A stretch of DNA of 64,000 nt from Paenibacillus timonensis (GTDB lineage: Bacteria > Bacillota > Bacilli > Paenibacillales > Paenibacillaceae). The stretch lies in NCBI RefSeq assembly GCF_009725205.1, contig NZ_WNZY01000003.1, positions 248,001 to 312,000 on the forward strand. The letters run 5' to 3'. Shown one piece after another: positions 36,942-44,749 of the stretch. The number at the start of each line of letters is the position of its first letter. Positions within the stretch are counted from its first letter, which is position 1. The notes below the pieces were generated by a model. It saw nothing but the letters and a program-made list of their open reading frames with translations. It was not told where the DNA came from and searched no databases. The position numbers and the translations under genes were made by a program.

Positions 36942-37579
36942 ATTGGGTAAGGCAGACGCATCGGCGCCAGTTGTCCCTGTCCGTAATGGACGGTCCAAGT
37001 AATCATTTTCCCAGCGATCAGCACCGCCAGTATCGTAAACATGGTTTCTTTGAATGGTAAATATAACAAGGAGACCGTCAGCACGACCGCATCCATGATG
37101 ATAAACATCGTACCGATTTTGATGCCGGACCACTGGCTTAGCAGCATGGACAGAATATCATCCCCGCCGCTTGCTCCACCTGCCCGCAACACGAGTCCTG
37201 CCCCGAAACCGGTCAAGAGCCCCGACAATAACGCAGCCAACGGCAAGTTGTTCTGCAGGTTCATCGTCAATGGCGAGTATTTCTCGCACAGCTCGTAAAC
37301 CAGCGAGAACGTCAGCGAAGCCGCCACCGTATTGATCACGAACTTATGGCCTTTCAGCCACCAGGCGAGTACCACGATCGGCAAATCCAGCGCGATCATC
37401 GTCAATGCCGGAGGCAGGTTAAACAGGTATTTGCCAAGCAACGCTAGGCCGACAAATCCGCCTTCCGACAATCCGTTCTGAAAATTGATGTGGTAATACG
37501 TAAAAGCCAATAAACTAGATCCTAGCAACATCGTAAATAATCGAGTACCGTACGTTTGCCATCTTGCTTTTGTCCTCAT
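36917..37579 (-). CDS. YitT-family integral membrane protein
   Basis: 220 residues with five or six transmembrane helices and the family motif GLVLRAGGASGGDDILSMLLSQ (near 128-149). The soluble C-terminal DUF2179 domain of typical YitT proteins is missing; the protein ends soon after the last helix (KMITWTVHYG). This is the shorter YczE/YitT-like form. Function is unknown; some relatives are suggested transporters. It is preceded by an unusually long leader with its own extended -10 promoter and a small ORF. Confidence 0.8.
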   Translation of the reverse strand: MRTKARWQTYGTRLFTMLLGSSLLAFTYYHINFQNGLSEGGFVGLALLGKYLFNLPPALTMIALDLPIVVLAWWLKGHKFVINTVAASLTFSLVYELCEKYSPLTMNLQNNLPLAALLSGLLTGFGAGLVLRAGGASGGDDILSMLLSQWSGIKIGTMFIIMDAVVLTVSLLYLPFKETMFTILAVLIAGKMITWTVHYGQGQLAPMRLPYPMKEKTARA

Positions 37580-37661
37580 TTGGAATCCCTCTTATCGTAG
37601 TTTGGTTGACCATCCGGCAACACCCTACGGAGCAGATCCATGAGGAGTTCATCCTTCGCAT

Positions 37662-37715
37662 GATTTCACGCTTCTTTCGTAGGTTTGTCGCCAAATTACC
37701 GACTAGCCACGAAAG
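37662..37715 (-). promoter_or_regulatory. Hairpin in the yitT-type leader
   Basis: On the minus strand CTTTCGTGG, TAGTCG and then CGAC, CCTACGAAAG can pair into a long interrupted stem around GTAATTTGG. It lies between the small leader ORF and the YitT start. There is no T run after it, so it is not a plain terminator. Confidence 0.4.
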
Positions 37716-37718
37716 GAG

Positions 37719-37784
37719 CTAAGTATAAGAGAGATCACAACGTTTCCAAATCGTCCTTTGGGATTTCGTCCTTCGGGGACACAT
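37719..37784 (-). CDS. Possible 21-residue leader peptide upstream of yitT-type gene
   Basis: ATG at 37784 with AGGATCAGGATACC upstream and TAG at 37719-37721. The peptide is basic and starts MCPRRTKSQRTIWKR. It lies 40 bases after a good -10 box and just before the hairpin, the layout of a translational attenuator. No family is recognised, and coding is inferred only from the ribosome site and position. Confidence 0.35.
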   Translation of the reverse strand: MCPRRTKSQRTIWKRCDLSYT

Positions 37785-37823
37785 GGTATCCTGATCCTTT
37801 CTGTTAGAATTTCTTCTATTTAT

Positions 37824-37829
37824 ATTATA
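37824..37829 (-). promoter_or_regulatory. Extended -10 promoter of the yitT-type transcript
   Basis: TGGTATAAT on the minus strand, a perfect extended -10 box without a clear -35. The transcript would have a leader of about 235 bases. Apart from this leader and the hmp sites the 37580-38023 gap shows nothing else. Confidence 0.65.
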
Positions 37830-37890
37830 CCACATATCTGATCATGACTGCACGGGACAGTCTACAAGCTTTTTTATTTTTAGCGAATAA

Positions 37891-37906
37891 TGTGATACTT
37901 GTCATT
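37891..37906. promoter_or_regulatory. Distal Fnr-like site upstream of hmp
   Basis: TGTGATACTTGTCATT, a good left half-site and weaker right half, 38 bases upstream of the main Fnr site of hmp. Confidence 0.5.
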
Positions 37907-37943
37907 GCATTTTAGTAACAGTTCACATTTTGGCAACTTTCAA

Positions 37944-37986
37944 TGTGACAGAAGTCACCTTTTTACGTGCTGACGCTTCCTATACT
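37944..37986 (+). promoter_or_regulatory. Fnr-dependent promoter of hmp
   Basis: TGTGACAGAAGTCACC (37944-37959) is followed after exactly 21 bases by TATACT (37981-37986). This copies the nirB promoter layout. NsrR or ResD control, known for hmp in Bacillus subtilis, may act too, but no NsrR box was seen. Confidence 0.75.
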
Positions 37987-38023
37987 GAGGTGGAACGAAA
38001 TTTTCTAGAAAGAGGGTTCACCC

Positions 38024-39238
38024 ATGCTTGACGCCAAAACAATTGAGATTATCAAATCTACGGTACCAGTTCTTGAGATCCATGGACAAACCATTACGAA
38101 AAACTTCTATCAGACGATGTTTAAAAATCACCCCGAGCTGCTGAACGTATTTAACCATGCCAATCAACGTCAAGGTAAACAACCTACGGCGCTGGCCAAT
38201 GCGGTTTATGCCGCCGCCGCCCACATCGATCGTCTGGAAGAGATTCTCCCGGTTGTTCGTGGGATTGCCCAAAAACACCGGGCGCTGGGGATCCAACCGG
38301 AGCATTACCCGATCGTCGGTGAGAATCTGCTTGCGGCAATCAAAACGGTGCTTGGTGACGCAGCAACCGATGAAATTCTCGATGCCTGGGGCAAAGCCTA
38401 TGGCGTGATTGCTGACGTGTTTATCAGTGTAGAGGCCGAGATGTATCGTGAGACAGCGGAGAAAAAGGGCGGTTGGCGCGGATTTCGCCGCTTTGTCGTT
38501 GAACGTAAAGTCCCCGAGAGCGATGTGATCACCTCGTTCTACCTGAAGCCGGAGGACGGCAATGAGATCGCCTCCTACTTGCCGGGACAATATATTACCG
38601 TCCGCGTAAAGCCGAAAGGCCAGGAATATACCCATCTGCGCCATTACAGCTTGTCTGCGGCACCCGGGCAGCCCTATTACCGAATTTCGGTGAAGCGTGA
38701 GGAGGCCGCCGAAGATCGCCCGGCGGGTGTCGTTTCCACCTACTTGCACTCCCATATTGGGGAAGGCGACGTGCTTGAACTCAGTGCTCCAGCCGGTGAC
38801 TTCACATTGGATCAAACGCAGAACCTGCCGCTTGTGCTGTTGAGCGGCGGCGTTGGCCTCACCCCGATGGTCAGCATGCTGGAAACGGTGCTGCAAAGCG
38901 GAGCCAAGCGAGATGTCGTCTATATCCACGCCGCCCGCAGCGGCAAACATCATGCCATGAAGGAGCACATCGACGAACTCGCACAGACCCACGATAACCT
39001 GCGCTCTTACACCGTATACGAAACGCCGGAAACCGGCGATAGCAGCGACAAAGCCGGTTACATCGATCTTCCTTGGCTCAAGACGGTCACAACGGCCGAT
39101 AGCGACTTTTATTTCTGCGGACCAGTACCGTTCATGAAGGCAGTTCGACGCGCCTTGAAGGAATGGGGCATTCCGGACGGACGGATTCACTTTGAATTTT
39201 TCGGCCCGGCGGACAGCCTGGAAGATACGATCAACTAA
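38024..39238 (+). CDS. hmp: Flavohaemoglobin (nitric oxide dioxygenase)
   Basis: 404 residues. A globin domain (1-140) with proximal His in AQKHRALGIQPEHY and distal Tyr/Gln region (FYQTMF, NQRQGKQ) is followed by an FAD-binding domain (LRHYSLSAAPGQPYYRISVKRE) and an NAD(P)-binding domain (LLSGGVGLTPMVSML; YFCGPVPFMKAV). It turns NO and oxygen into nitrate, and detoxifies NO formed from nitrite metabolism. AGAGGG lies upstream of the ATG. Fnr control links it to nirBD and scdA 10 kb away. Confidence 0.97.
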   Translation: MLDAKTIEIIKSTVPVLEIHGQTITKNFYQTMFKNHPELLNVFNHANQRQGKQPTALANAVYAAAAHIDRLEEILPVVRGIAQKHRALGIQPEHYPIVGENLLAAIKTVLGDAATDEILDAWGKAYGVIADVFISVEAEMYRETAEKKGGWRGFRRFVVERKVPESDVITSFYLKPEDGNEIASYLPGQYITVRVKPKGQEYTHLRHYSLSAAPGQPYYRISVKREEAAEDRPAGVVSTYLHSHIGEGDVLELSAPAGDFTLDQTQNLPLVLLSGGVGLTPMVSMLETVLQSGAKRDVVYIHAARSGKHHAMKEHIDELAQTHDNLRSYTVYETPETGDSSDKAGYIDLPWLKTVTTADSDFYFCGPVPFMKAVRRALKEWGIPDGRIHFEFFGPADSLEDTIN

Positions 39239-39252
39239 TTCCCTTGAAGACC

Positions 39253-39293
39253 AACAAAAAGCGCGGACACGGGAAATCTCCCCTCGTCCGCGC
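39253..39293. terminator. Terminator between hmp and crp-like gene
   Basis: AGCGCGGAC..GGG / CCC..GTCCGCGCT hairpin; TTTTTGTTGG follows on the minus strand, so it chiefly ends the Crp-like gene, and may also stop hmp. Confidence 0.85.
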
Positions 39294-39312
39294 TGTTGTC
39301 ATCTATTCAGGT

Positions 39313-39825
39313 TTAGGCCCGTTCGTGTCCATGGCCGCGCAACAGCCGGTTGACCGTTTCGCGCCGCACGCCGATCAGTTGGCCGATTTCCTCCTGGGTT
39401 AAGTAATCGGTCAAGGGTACGCCATGGGCGTGCTGACCCAGCCATTTCGTCAGCAGCTCCAGCCGTTCGGCCGGCGTGCCGACCGTTAAATGGTCAAGCC
39501 GCTCTTGCATGAAACGTACCTTCTCCTGCAGGAGCTGAGCAACCTCAAGCGGTTTCTGCGGATCCTCCTGAAGCTCGCGATACCACACCTGAGAAGGAAT
39601 CGCCTCTACCTCACTGCGCATCAAAGCAATCGCCGTCCCGTGCACCTCTTTCGGGGTGATCAGGGAGTGATGGGGCACGGTTTCCCCCGGGTACAAGATA
39701 TTAAACAAGACCATGTTCCCGTTCTCATGCAGTCGTGTCACTTTGAACAGTCCGCTTTTGATATGGTACAGAAAAGAACCGTCGTCCCCTTGCCGGAACA
39801 AGATTTCGCCTTTATGTAATATCAT
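39313..39825 (-). CDS. Short Crp/Fnr-family transcriptional regulator
   Basis: 170 residues, about 50 shorter than usual; it begins directly at the cyclic-nucleotide-like barrel (KGEILFRQGDDGSFLYHIKSGLFKVTR). The winged helix reads LTQEEIGQLIGVRRETVNRLLRGH. The recognition helix RRETVNR resembles the E-x-V-N-R pattern of Fnr, so it might bind similar DNA. No cysteine cluster is present; the protein has no cysteine at all, so it is not an Fe-S sensor. GGAGAGATTGTC precedes the ATG, which supports the short form as genuine. It converges with hmp. The signal sensed is unknown. Confidence 0.87.
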   Translation of the reverse strand: MILHKGEILFRQGDDGSFLYHIKSGLFKVTRLHENGNMVLFNILYPGETVPHHSLITPKEVHGTAIALMRSEVEAIPSQVWYRELQEDPQKPLEVAQLLQEKVRFMQERLDHLTVGTPAERLELLTKWLGQHAHGVPLTDYLTQEEIGQLIGVRRETVNRLLRGHGHERA

Positions 39826-39932
39826 GACAATCTCTCCATTTCTTCAAAACGCAATTATTTTTATTATAGCAAAAATGGGGAAGGCTGTCCCGAACGTCCT
39901 AATGCGAAGATCCGGTCTTTCAGGGGGCGAGC

Positions 39933-39968
39933 AAAAGGCTGTCCCGTCTATATCTAGGGGACAGCCTT
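39933..39968 (-). terminator. Terminator of the candidate exopolysaccharide operon
   Basis: AAGGCTGTCCC / GGGACAGCCTT hairpin followed by TTTGC on the minus strand, immediately after the last gene of the operon. Confidence 0.85.
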
Positions 39969-39972
39969 CGCT

Positions 39973-40899
39973 TTAAGGCCCACTAAGTTTACTGTGCCAA
40001 GCCTCATAACTATGAACGGCAATACCGGCAAACGAGTTGTGCTTTCTTCCCAGTTCCTCCAACCCTTTCATCTCCCGGTTCAGCGAGGCAAGCGGCTGTT
40101 TATGGAAGGAAACGCCAGGCCCTTCCCGACTTTCGCCCACCTCGACGCCAACCCATACCCGCTTATTTTGCCGATCCGCTTCATTCAGCGTGCGCTTCGA
40201 GATTTCATAGATGCGGCCTGCGACATCCCGATACGCCATGATCGCCAAATAATCGAACTGGTCCACCATCCAATTGCCAAGCGGCAACTTCAGGGTCCCG
40301 CTCGGGTGGTCGATCTGGTCCAGCCAGAACGGAACGGCCGCACCAATCGCGAGCTCATTATACCTCGCTTCTTCCGTCCAGGCGCGGACGCCTTCCATCC
40401 ACTGTTCCACCACGGCTTCCTGATCCGTCTGCCAGCGGTCCAGCAAATAGGGCTCGACGTCCAGCTGTACACCGGTAAACCGCTCTTCGGCCCTCGCTTC
40501 CCGGTTGTAATCGACCACCCACTTCAAAAACTCCTCGGCCTCGTTCCTGTGCTCCCGCAGCGCCCAATCCGGGTGGCCGCTTAAGGCATGCACCTGAATG
40601 CCGGCTTTAGCAGCGGCTCGGATGAAGCTGCGATAGCTCTCCTTCCCCACCCCGCCGCCGATTTGCAGAAAGAGGGTGTCCACGCCCTGCTTGCGTGCAA
40701 AGGCCAGCACCTCGCCGGGATGCTGTTCGATGACCGTGGTCTCCCAGATCCAGGTGGCTTTCGCTTGTGAACCCGATGGCCGGATAAAAGCCAATAAAAC
40801 AAGCAAAACCATCATTAGCATCCCGCCGAGTGCAAGCAGGGCTGGCCGCTTGCTTCCCGGAAAGGCCCGAAGGCGAACGAATATCGGCTTTCTGAACAT
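39973..40899 (-). CDS. Membrane-anchored TIM-barrel protein, possible glycosidase, in exopolysaccharide operon
   Basis: 308 residues. One N-terminal transmembrane segment (about 20-39) anchors an extracellular domain. The domain looks like a TIM barrel: TLFLQIGGG, IQVHALSGHPDW, FTGVQLDVEPYLLDRW (Asp147, Glu149), LAIGAAVPFWLD, YLAIMAYRD and VWVGVEVGES fall at beta-strand spacings. The LDVEPY strand recalls the catalytic DxE end of GH18-like hydrolases, but only the last Asp and Glu match. The start ATG at 40899 has AGGAGCTTG upstream. It is the last of six genes and may trim or process the polymer. The activity is inference. Confidence 0.65.
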   Translation of the reverse strand: MFRKPIFVRLRAFPGSKRPALLALGGMLMMVLLVLLAFIRPSGSQAKATWIWETTVIEQHPGEVLAFARKQGVDTLFLQIGGGVGKESYRSFIRAAAKAGIQVHALSGHPDWALREHRNEAEEFLKWVVDYNREARAEERFTGVQLDVEPYLLDRWQTDQEAVVEQWMEGVRAWTEEARYNELAIGAAVPFWLDQIDHPSGTLKLPLGNWMVDQFDYLAIMAYRDVAGRIYEISKRTLNEADRQNKRVWVGVEVGESREGPGVSFHKQPLASLNREMKGLEELGRKHNSFAGIAVHSYEAWHSKLSGP

Positions 40900-40914
40900 C
40901 AAGCTCCTGTCCTT

Positions 40915-42279
40915 TTATCCTACGATCAGCGCAGGAGACTCTTCGTTGACCTGCGCAACGGAGTGTCCAATCTTGTAGACATGCGGCAGCGGATACTCAC
41001 GGAACGCATTACGCGTATCGACGATCGGCACGCCGAGGCGGGCGATCCCCTCATAATCGAAATTGCTGTGATTGGTCACCAACACGATGCAGTCGTAGGC
41101 CTTGAATTTGTCGAGCTCGTAAGCAACGCTGTGCACGACGCCGCCCGATTTTTCACGGAAGCTTGCCGCATACGGGTCATAATAATCCACTTTGGCTCCG
41201 CTATCCTTAAACAGCTCGTACACCGACAAACCTGGGGATTCGCGCAGGTCGGCGATATCGGGCTTGTAAGCCATGCCGAGTATGAGAATCCGGGATTTCT
41301 TGATCGATTTAGCGTATTCGTTCATGATTTTGGACGTCTTGTTGACGACGTAATATGGCATGTTATCGTTGGTTGACTGCGCCAGCTCGATGAACTGGCT
41401 ATAGAAACGGAAACCCTTCGCTTTCCAGCTCAGGTACATGGGGTCCAGCGGAATGCAGTGACCCCCGATGCCAGGTCCCGGATAAAACGGCATAAACCCA
41501 AACGGCTTGGTCTTCGCCGCATCGATCACTTCCCAAATGTCGATGCCCATGCGGTCGCACATCATGGCCATTTCGTTGACAAAGGCAATGTTGACGCTGC
41601 GGAACGTATTCTCCAGCAGTTTGGACATTTCCGCTACTTTAGGCGAAGAAACCGGCACGACCGTTTGGACATACCGGGAATACAGTGCCGTCCCCAAATC
41701 CAGGCAGGCCTTCGTCGTTCCTCCGATGACCTTCGGGGTATTGAAGGTGTTGAATTTCGAATTCGATGGATCCACCCGCTCCGGTGAAAAGCAGAGGAAG
41801 AAATCTTCGCCAGCCGTATACCCCAGCTTCTCCAGTTCTTGTTGGATCAGCTCTTCGGTCGTCCCCGGATAGGTTGTGCTTTCCAGCGTGATTAGCATGC
41901 CCTTCTTCATGTATCGTTTCAACTGATCCACCACGGTGACGATGTAGGAGGTATCGGGGTCCTGGTTTTCGCTCAGCGGCGTCGGCACGCAGATACTGAC
42001 CGCGTCAATTTCGGACAAATTCGCATAATCCGTGGTTGGAAGAAACCGTCCCGTCCCCATCGCTTCCGCCAATGTTTGGGAAGAGATATCGTGGATATAC
42101 GAATCTCCACGTTGGATTTTATCGATTTTCGCGACATCAAGATCGATGCCAACCACCCGGAAACCCTGCTTTACCATTTCGACCGCTAGCGGCAGTCCGA
42201 CATAGCCTAGACCCACAACGCCCAATACGGCGGTTTTCGATTCAATCGCATTCATCAGCTTCTGGTAATGATTATTCAC
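40915..42279 (-). CDS. Nucleotide-sugar (UDP-sugar) dehydrogenase
   Basis: 454 residues. It has the NAD-binding GLGYVGLPLA motif near residue 24, the UDPG/MGDH central domain (FVNEMAMMCDRMGIDIWEVIDAA) and the catalytic Cys in GPGIGGHCIPLDPMYL. The C-terminal UDP-binding domain contains LGMAYKPDIADLRESP. This family makes UDP-uronic acids (UDP-GlcA, UDP-GlcNAcA or UDP-ManNAcA); sequence resembles the GlcNAc/ManNAc 6-dehydrogenase group more than the UDP-glucose one. It uses a GTG start preceded by GGAGGTAGAAACCT. It would feed an acidic sugar to the synthase encoded upstream. Confidence 0.92.
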   Translation of the reverse strand: MNNHYQKLMNAIESKTAVLGVVGLGYVGLPLAVEMVKQGFRVVGIDLDVAKIDKIQRGDSYIHDISSQTLAEAMGTGRFLPTTDYANLSEIDAVSICVPTPLSENQDPDTSYIVTVVDQLKRYMKKGMLITLESTTYPGTTEELIQQELEKLGYTAGEDFFLCFSPERVDPSNSKFNTFNTPKVIGGTTKACLDLGTALYSRYVQTVVPVSSPKVAEMSKLLENTFRSVNIAFVNEMAMMCDRMGIDIWEVIDAAKTKPFGFMPFYPGPGIGGHCIPLDPMYLSWKAKGFRFYSQFIELAQSTNDNMPYYVVNKTSKIMNEYAKSIKKSRILILGMAYKPDIADLRESPGLSVYELFKDSGAKVDYYDPYAASFREKSGGVVHSVAYELDKFKAYDCIVLVTNHSNFDYEGIARLGVPIVDTRNAFREYPLPHVYKIGHSVAQVNEESPALIVG

Positions 42280-42323
42280 AGGTTTCTACCTCCATTTTTT
42301 GTCTGTAATTGATTCGGGTCAAA

Positions 42324-43136
42324 TTATTGGATGCAACGCCGAATTCGGGCATCCAGCTCCACCGGGGAAAACGGCTTAGTGATGTAATCGTCCACCCCGT
42401 TTTGGAAGCACAAGCTGATCGTCTTCTCTACGCGTTGTTCCGTCAGGACGACGATACTCGGCATCTCCTCGCCGCTCGCCTGCTGGATTTGATGAATATA
42501 AGGCAGACCGTCGATGCCGTACAGGTTCAGCTCCGTCAGTACCAGATCGGGCTTCCAATCGGTGATCAAATCCAAGGCGGTGATGCCGTTATCGGCTATC
42601 ATCGTCTCATAGCCCTGCATATTCAGCCGGATTTGTAGGAATTCGCGTACCGCCGGGTCTCCCTCTACGATCAGGATCCGGCTTTTTACGAGCAACAAGT
42701 CCGCTTTCGTAAAAATATGGATATCATCGGAGTAATTCTGCTTGGCTTTCTCCTCCATTTGACTCAGCAGTTGCGGCGTGATTTCCTCCCGTGTAGAGAA
42801 GCTGGACAGCGCCATCCGCGGACGATAATCGGCAATGCGCTCCTGTAGCTGCTGCTTCAGCCGCAAGCCTTGATAATGGACGGCATCCAGCGCCAGGCCC
42901 GGCAGTAGTACCGCCACGCTCCCCGGCTCGTCTCCGCCCCATACATCAAACTGAAGTCCCGGTTCGGATTCCAGAATTCCCCGCACTTGGGAAGCCACGT
43001 AAGAGGGGCCGCCTGCGGAATAAATGAACAGCACCCCGTTCACCTCGTTGGCCGTTTCCCTCACGCGTTGTTCCATGTCGGCATATAAGCCGGATCGTTC
43101 CGTTTGGTTTTGCAGTGCCATCAGGTTTGACATCAT
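42324..43136 (-). CDS. Degenerate GGDEF plus pseudo-receiver protein
   Basis: 270 residues. Residues 20-135 resemble a shrunken GGDEF domain: VWGGDEPGSVAVLLPGLALDAV retains GGDE (67-70) but lacks an intact GGDEF helix-turn and the full fold length. Residues 152-270 are a receiver domain with acidic residues Glu158/Asp160 and the conserved Lys254 (TKPF). The phosphate-accepting Asp is replaced by Glu202 (DLVLTELNLYGIDG). Such a change often mimics phosphorylation or makes the domain constitutively active. It lies between synthase and dehydrogenase genes and may control synthase output. No DNA-binding or output domain exists. Confidence 0.8.
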   Translation of the reverse strand: MMSNLMALQNQTERSGLYADMEQRVRETANEVNGVLFIYSAGGPSYVASQVRGILESEPGLQFDVWGGDEPGSVAVLLPGLALDAVHYQGLRLKQQLQERIADYRPRMALSSFSTREEITPQLLSQMEEKAKQNYSDDIHIFTKADLLLVKSRILIVEGDPAVREFLQIRLNMQGYETMIADNGITALDLITDWKPDLVLTELNLYGIDGLPYIHQIQQASGEEMPSIVVLTEQRVEKTISLCFQNGVDDYITKPFSPVELDARIRRCIQ

Positions 43137-43270
43137 TCATTCCCGCCTTTCTTCTTCCGTAAGTTTATCCTTGTTTGGTTATTTCGTGGATCCAAGCCTT
43201 CCCTTTACCCTATCATCCCCTTTCCGGCCACCGGCCGCGAAGCGGGGGGAGGAGGAGAGATGCCCGAAGG

Positions 43271-44749
43271 CTATGCGGATTTGGCCGGTTTCGCCGTTTT
43301 GGCGGCCGCCTCCCCTTTGTCCTGCCAGCTTTGGCGGGTCATCGTCCCCCAGGAATTGTTGTTGCGCAGAAACTGGATATGCCCTTGAATCCGCCACAAT
43401 CCCCCGAGCTGTGCGTAACCGAAAAACTTGAACGCCGAAAACAACAGCAGCTTGCACAAGTCCGACAGCTTATTGAACCGCTTGAACGCGAGTTCCTCAA
43501 GGAGTAACGCCCCGATGCTGAGCACGTAACCGCTGAGGAAGTTGATCAGCCAGAACACCGCAAGGACCCGCCAATGCGTCATATCGAGCAACGTGTACCC
43601 GATCAGGGCGAGCAGCCCGGTAACTTTGAAATAAGGGTTTAATGCTTCAAAAATGATGTTGTACGGCATCGTCAGGAGCCCCATCACCTTGTATTTCGGA
43701 TTGAAGGCCATGTCGTAGTTCTCGATCATGTTCTTCAGATTACCACGGCCCCATCGCTTGCGCTGGTTGGACAGAATCCGGTACGTATCCGGCGCCTGCG
43801 TCCAGCACACCGCTTCCGGACAAAATGAAATACGGTATTTCAACTTATTCTCCAGCATATAACGGTGGAGCTTGATGATGATGTTCATATCCTCGCCGGG
43901 ATACCCTCCGCGATAACCGCCGACGGCGATGACATAATCCTTGCGGAACAGGCCGAACGCTCCCGACACAATGATTAGCCCATTGATCGAGCTCCAACCG
44001 ATCCGCCCTCCGAGGAACGCCTTCAGGTATTCCGTAGCCTGGAACATCGGCCAGATTTTACGGGGCAGCGAAACTTCCTTCACCGCCCCGTTCTCGATCA
44101 CGCAGCCGTTGGCGATTCGCACGTCGCCGCCGATGGCGACGGTCTCCTCCGGGTTCTCCATATACATGCGGGCCATCCGGATCAACGCATCCTTCTCCAG
44201 CAGCGAATCGGCATCGATCGAAGAGATGAGCGGATAATGCGACAGGTTGATGCCGGCATTCAGCGAATCGGCCTTGCCGCCGTTGGGCTTGTCGATGACG
44301 TACAGATGTGGATACTTCGGGTTATGGTACACCGCCGTAATCGGTTGGCAGTCGATCGTGTGACGGATGTCCGGATCCGGCAGCAGCATCAACTCGAATT
44401 CGTCCCGCAACACCCCCAGCGTGTTGTCCTTGGACCCGTCGTTAATCACGATCACTTCGTAAGTCGGATAATTCAGGGTCAGGAGGCATTTGACGTTTTC
44501 GATGACCGTGATCTCCTCGTTAAAAGCCGGCACCAGCAACGAAACCGGCGGTACCAGTTCGGAACCGGACAACGTGTTGTATTTCGAATAGGCAGCCCGG
44601 CGGAAGATCGTAAGAATTTGCCGGAACGAAAAGGTCATGATCGAAAAATAAACCAAGTTGACCGTCATGACGTAATACGTCGCAAACAGGCCATAGATCA
44701 GCAAAATATCTCTAAGCAGTGGTCTCCCTCCTCTCAAGCGCAAAAGCAA
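43271..44749 (-). CDS. Processive family 2 glycosyltransferase (polysaccharide synthase)
   Basis: About 490 residues. Two N-terminal membrane helices (about 14-48) precede the catalytic domain, with three or four more after residue 355. Synthase motifs are all present: VINDGS (Asp104), SSIDADS (Asp179, Asp181), PGED (Asp287, general base) and QRKRW (329-333), as in hyaluronan, cellulose and poly-GlcNAc synthases. It would polymerise and export a sugar polymer. The start is uncertain. The TTG at 44749 overlaps the HEAT gene by 38 bases with a weak ribosome site, whereas GGAGGGAGACCA is followed by a CTG at 44719. Confidence 0.93.
   Translation of the reverse strand: MLLRLRGGRPLLRDILLIYGLFATYYVMTVNLVYFSIMTFSFRQILTIFRRAAYSKYNTLSGSELVPPVSLLVPAFNEEITVIENVKCLLTLNYPTYEVIVINDGSKDNTLGVLRDEFELMLLPDPDIRHTIDCQPITAVYHNPKYPHLYVIDKPNGGKADSLNAGINLSHYPLISSIDADSLLEKDALIRMARMYMENPEETVAIGGDVRIANGCVIENGAVKEVSLPRKIWPMFQATEYLKAFLGGRIGWSSINGLIIVSGAFGLFRKDYVIAVGGYRGGYPGEDMNIIIKLHRYMLENKLKYRISFCPEAVCWTQAPDTYRILSNQRKRWGRGNLKNMIENYDMAFNPKYKVMGLLTMPYNIIFEALNPYFKVTGLLALIGYTLLDMTHWRVLAVFWLINFLSGYVLSIGALLLEELAFKRFNKLSDLCKLLLFSAFKFFGYAQLGGLWRIQGHIQFLRNNNSWGTMTRQSWQDKGEAAAKTAKPAKSA

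Noticed and set aside
38018-39190. 390-codon minus-strand ORF opposite hmp
   Set aside because: Antisense shadow of the flavohaemoglobin gene, without family signatures.
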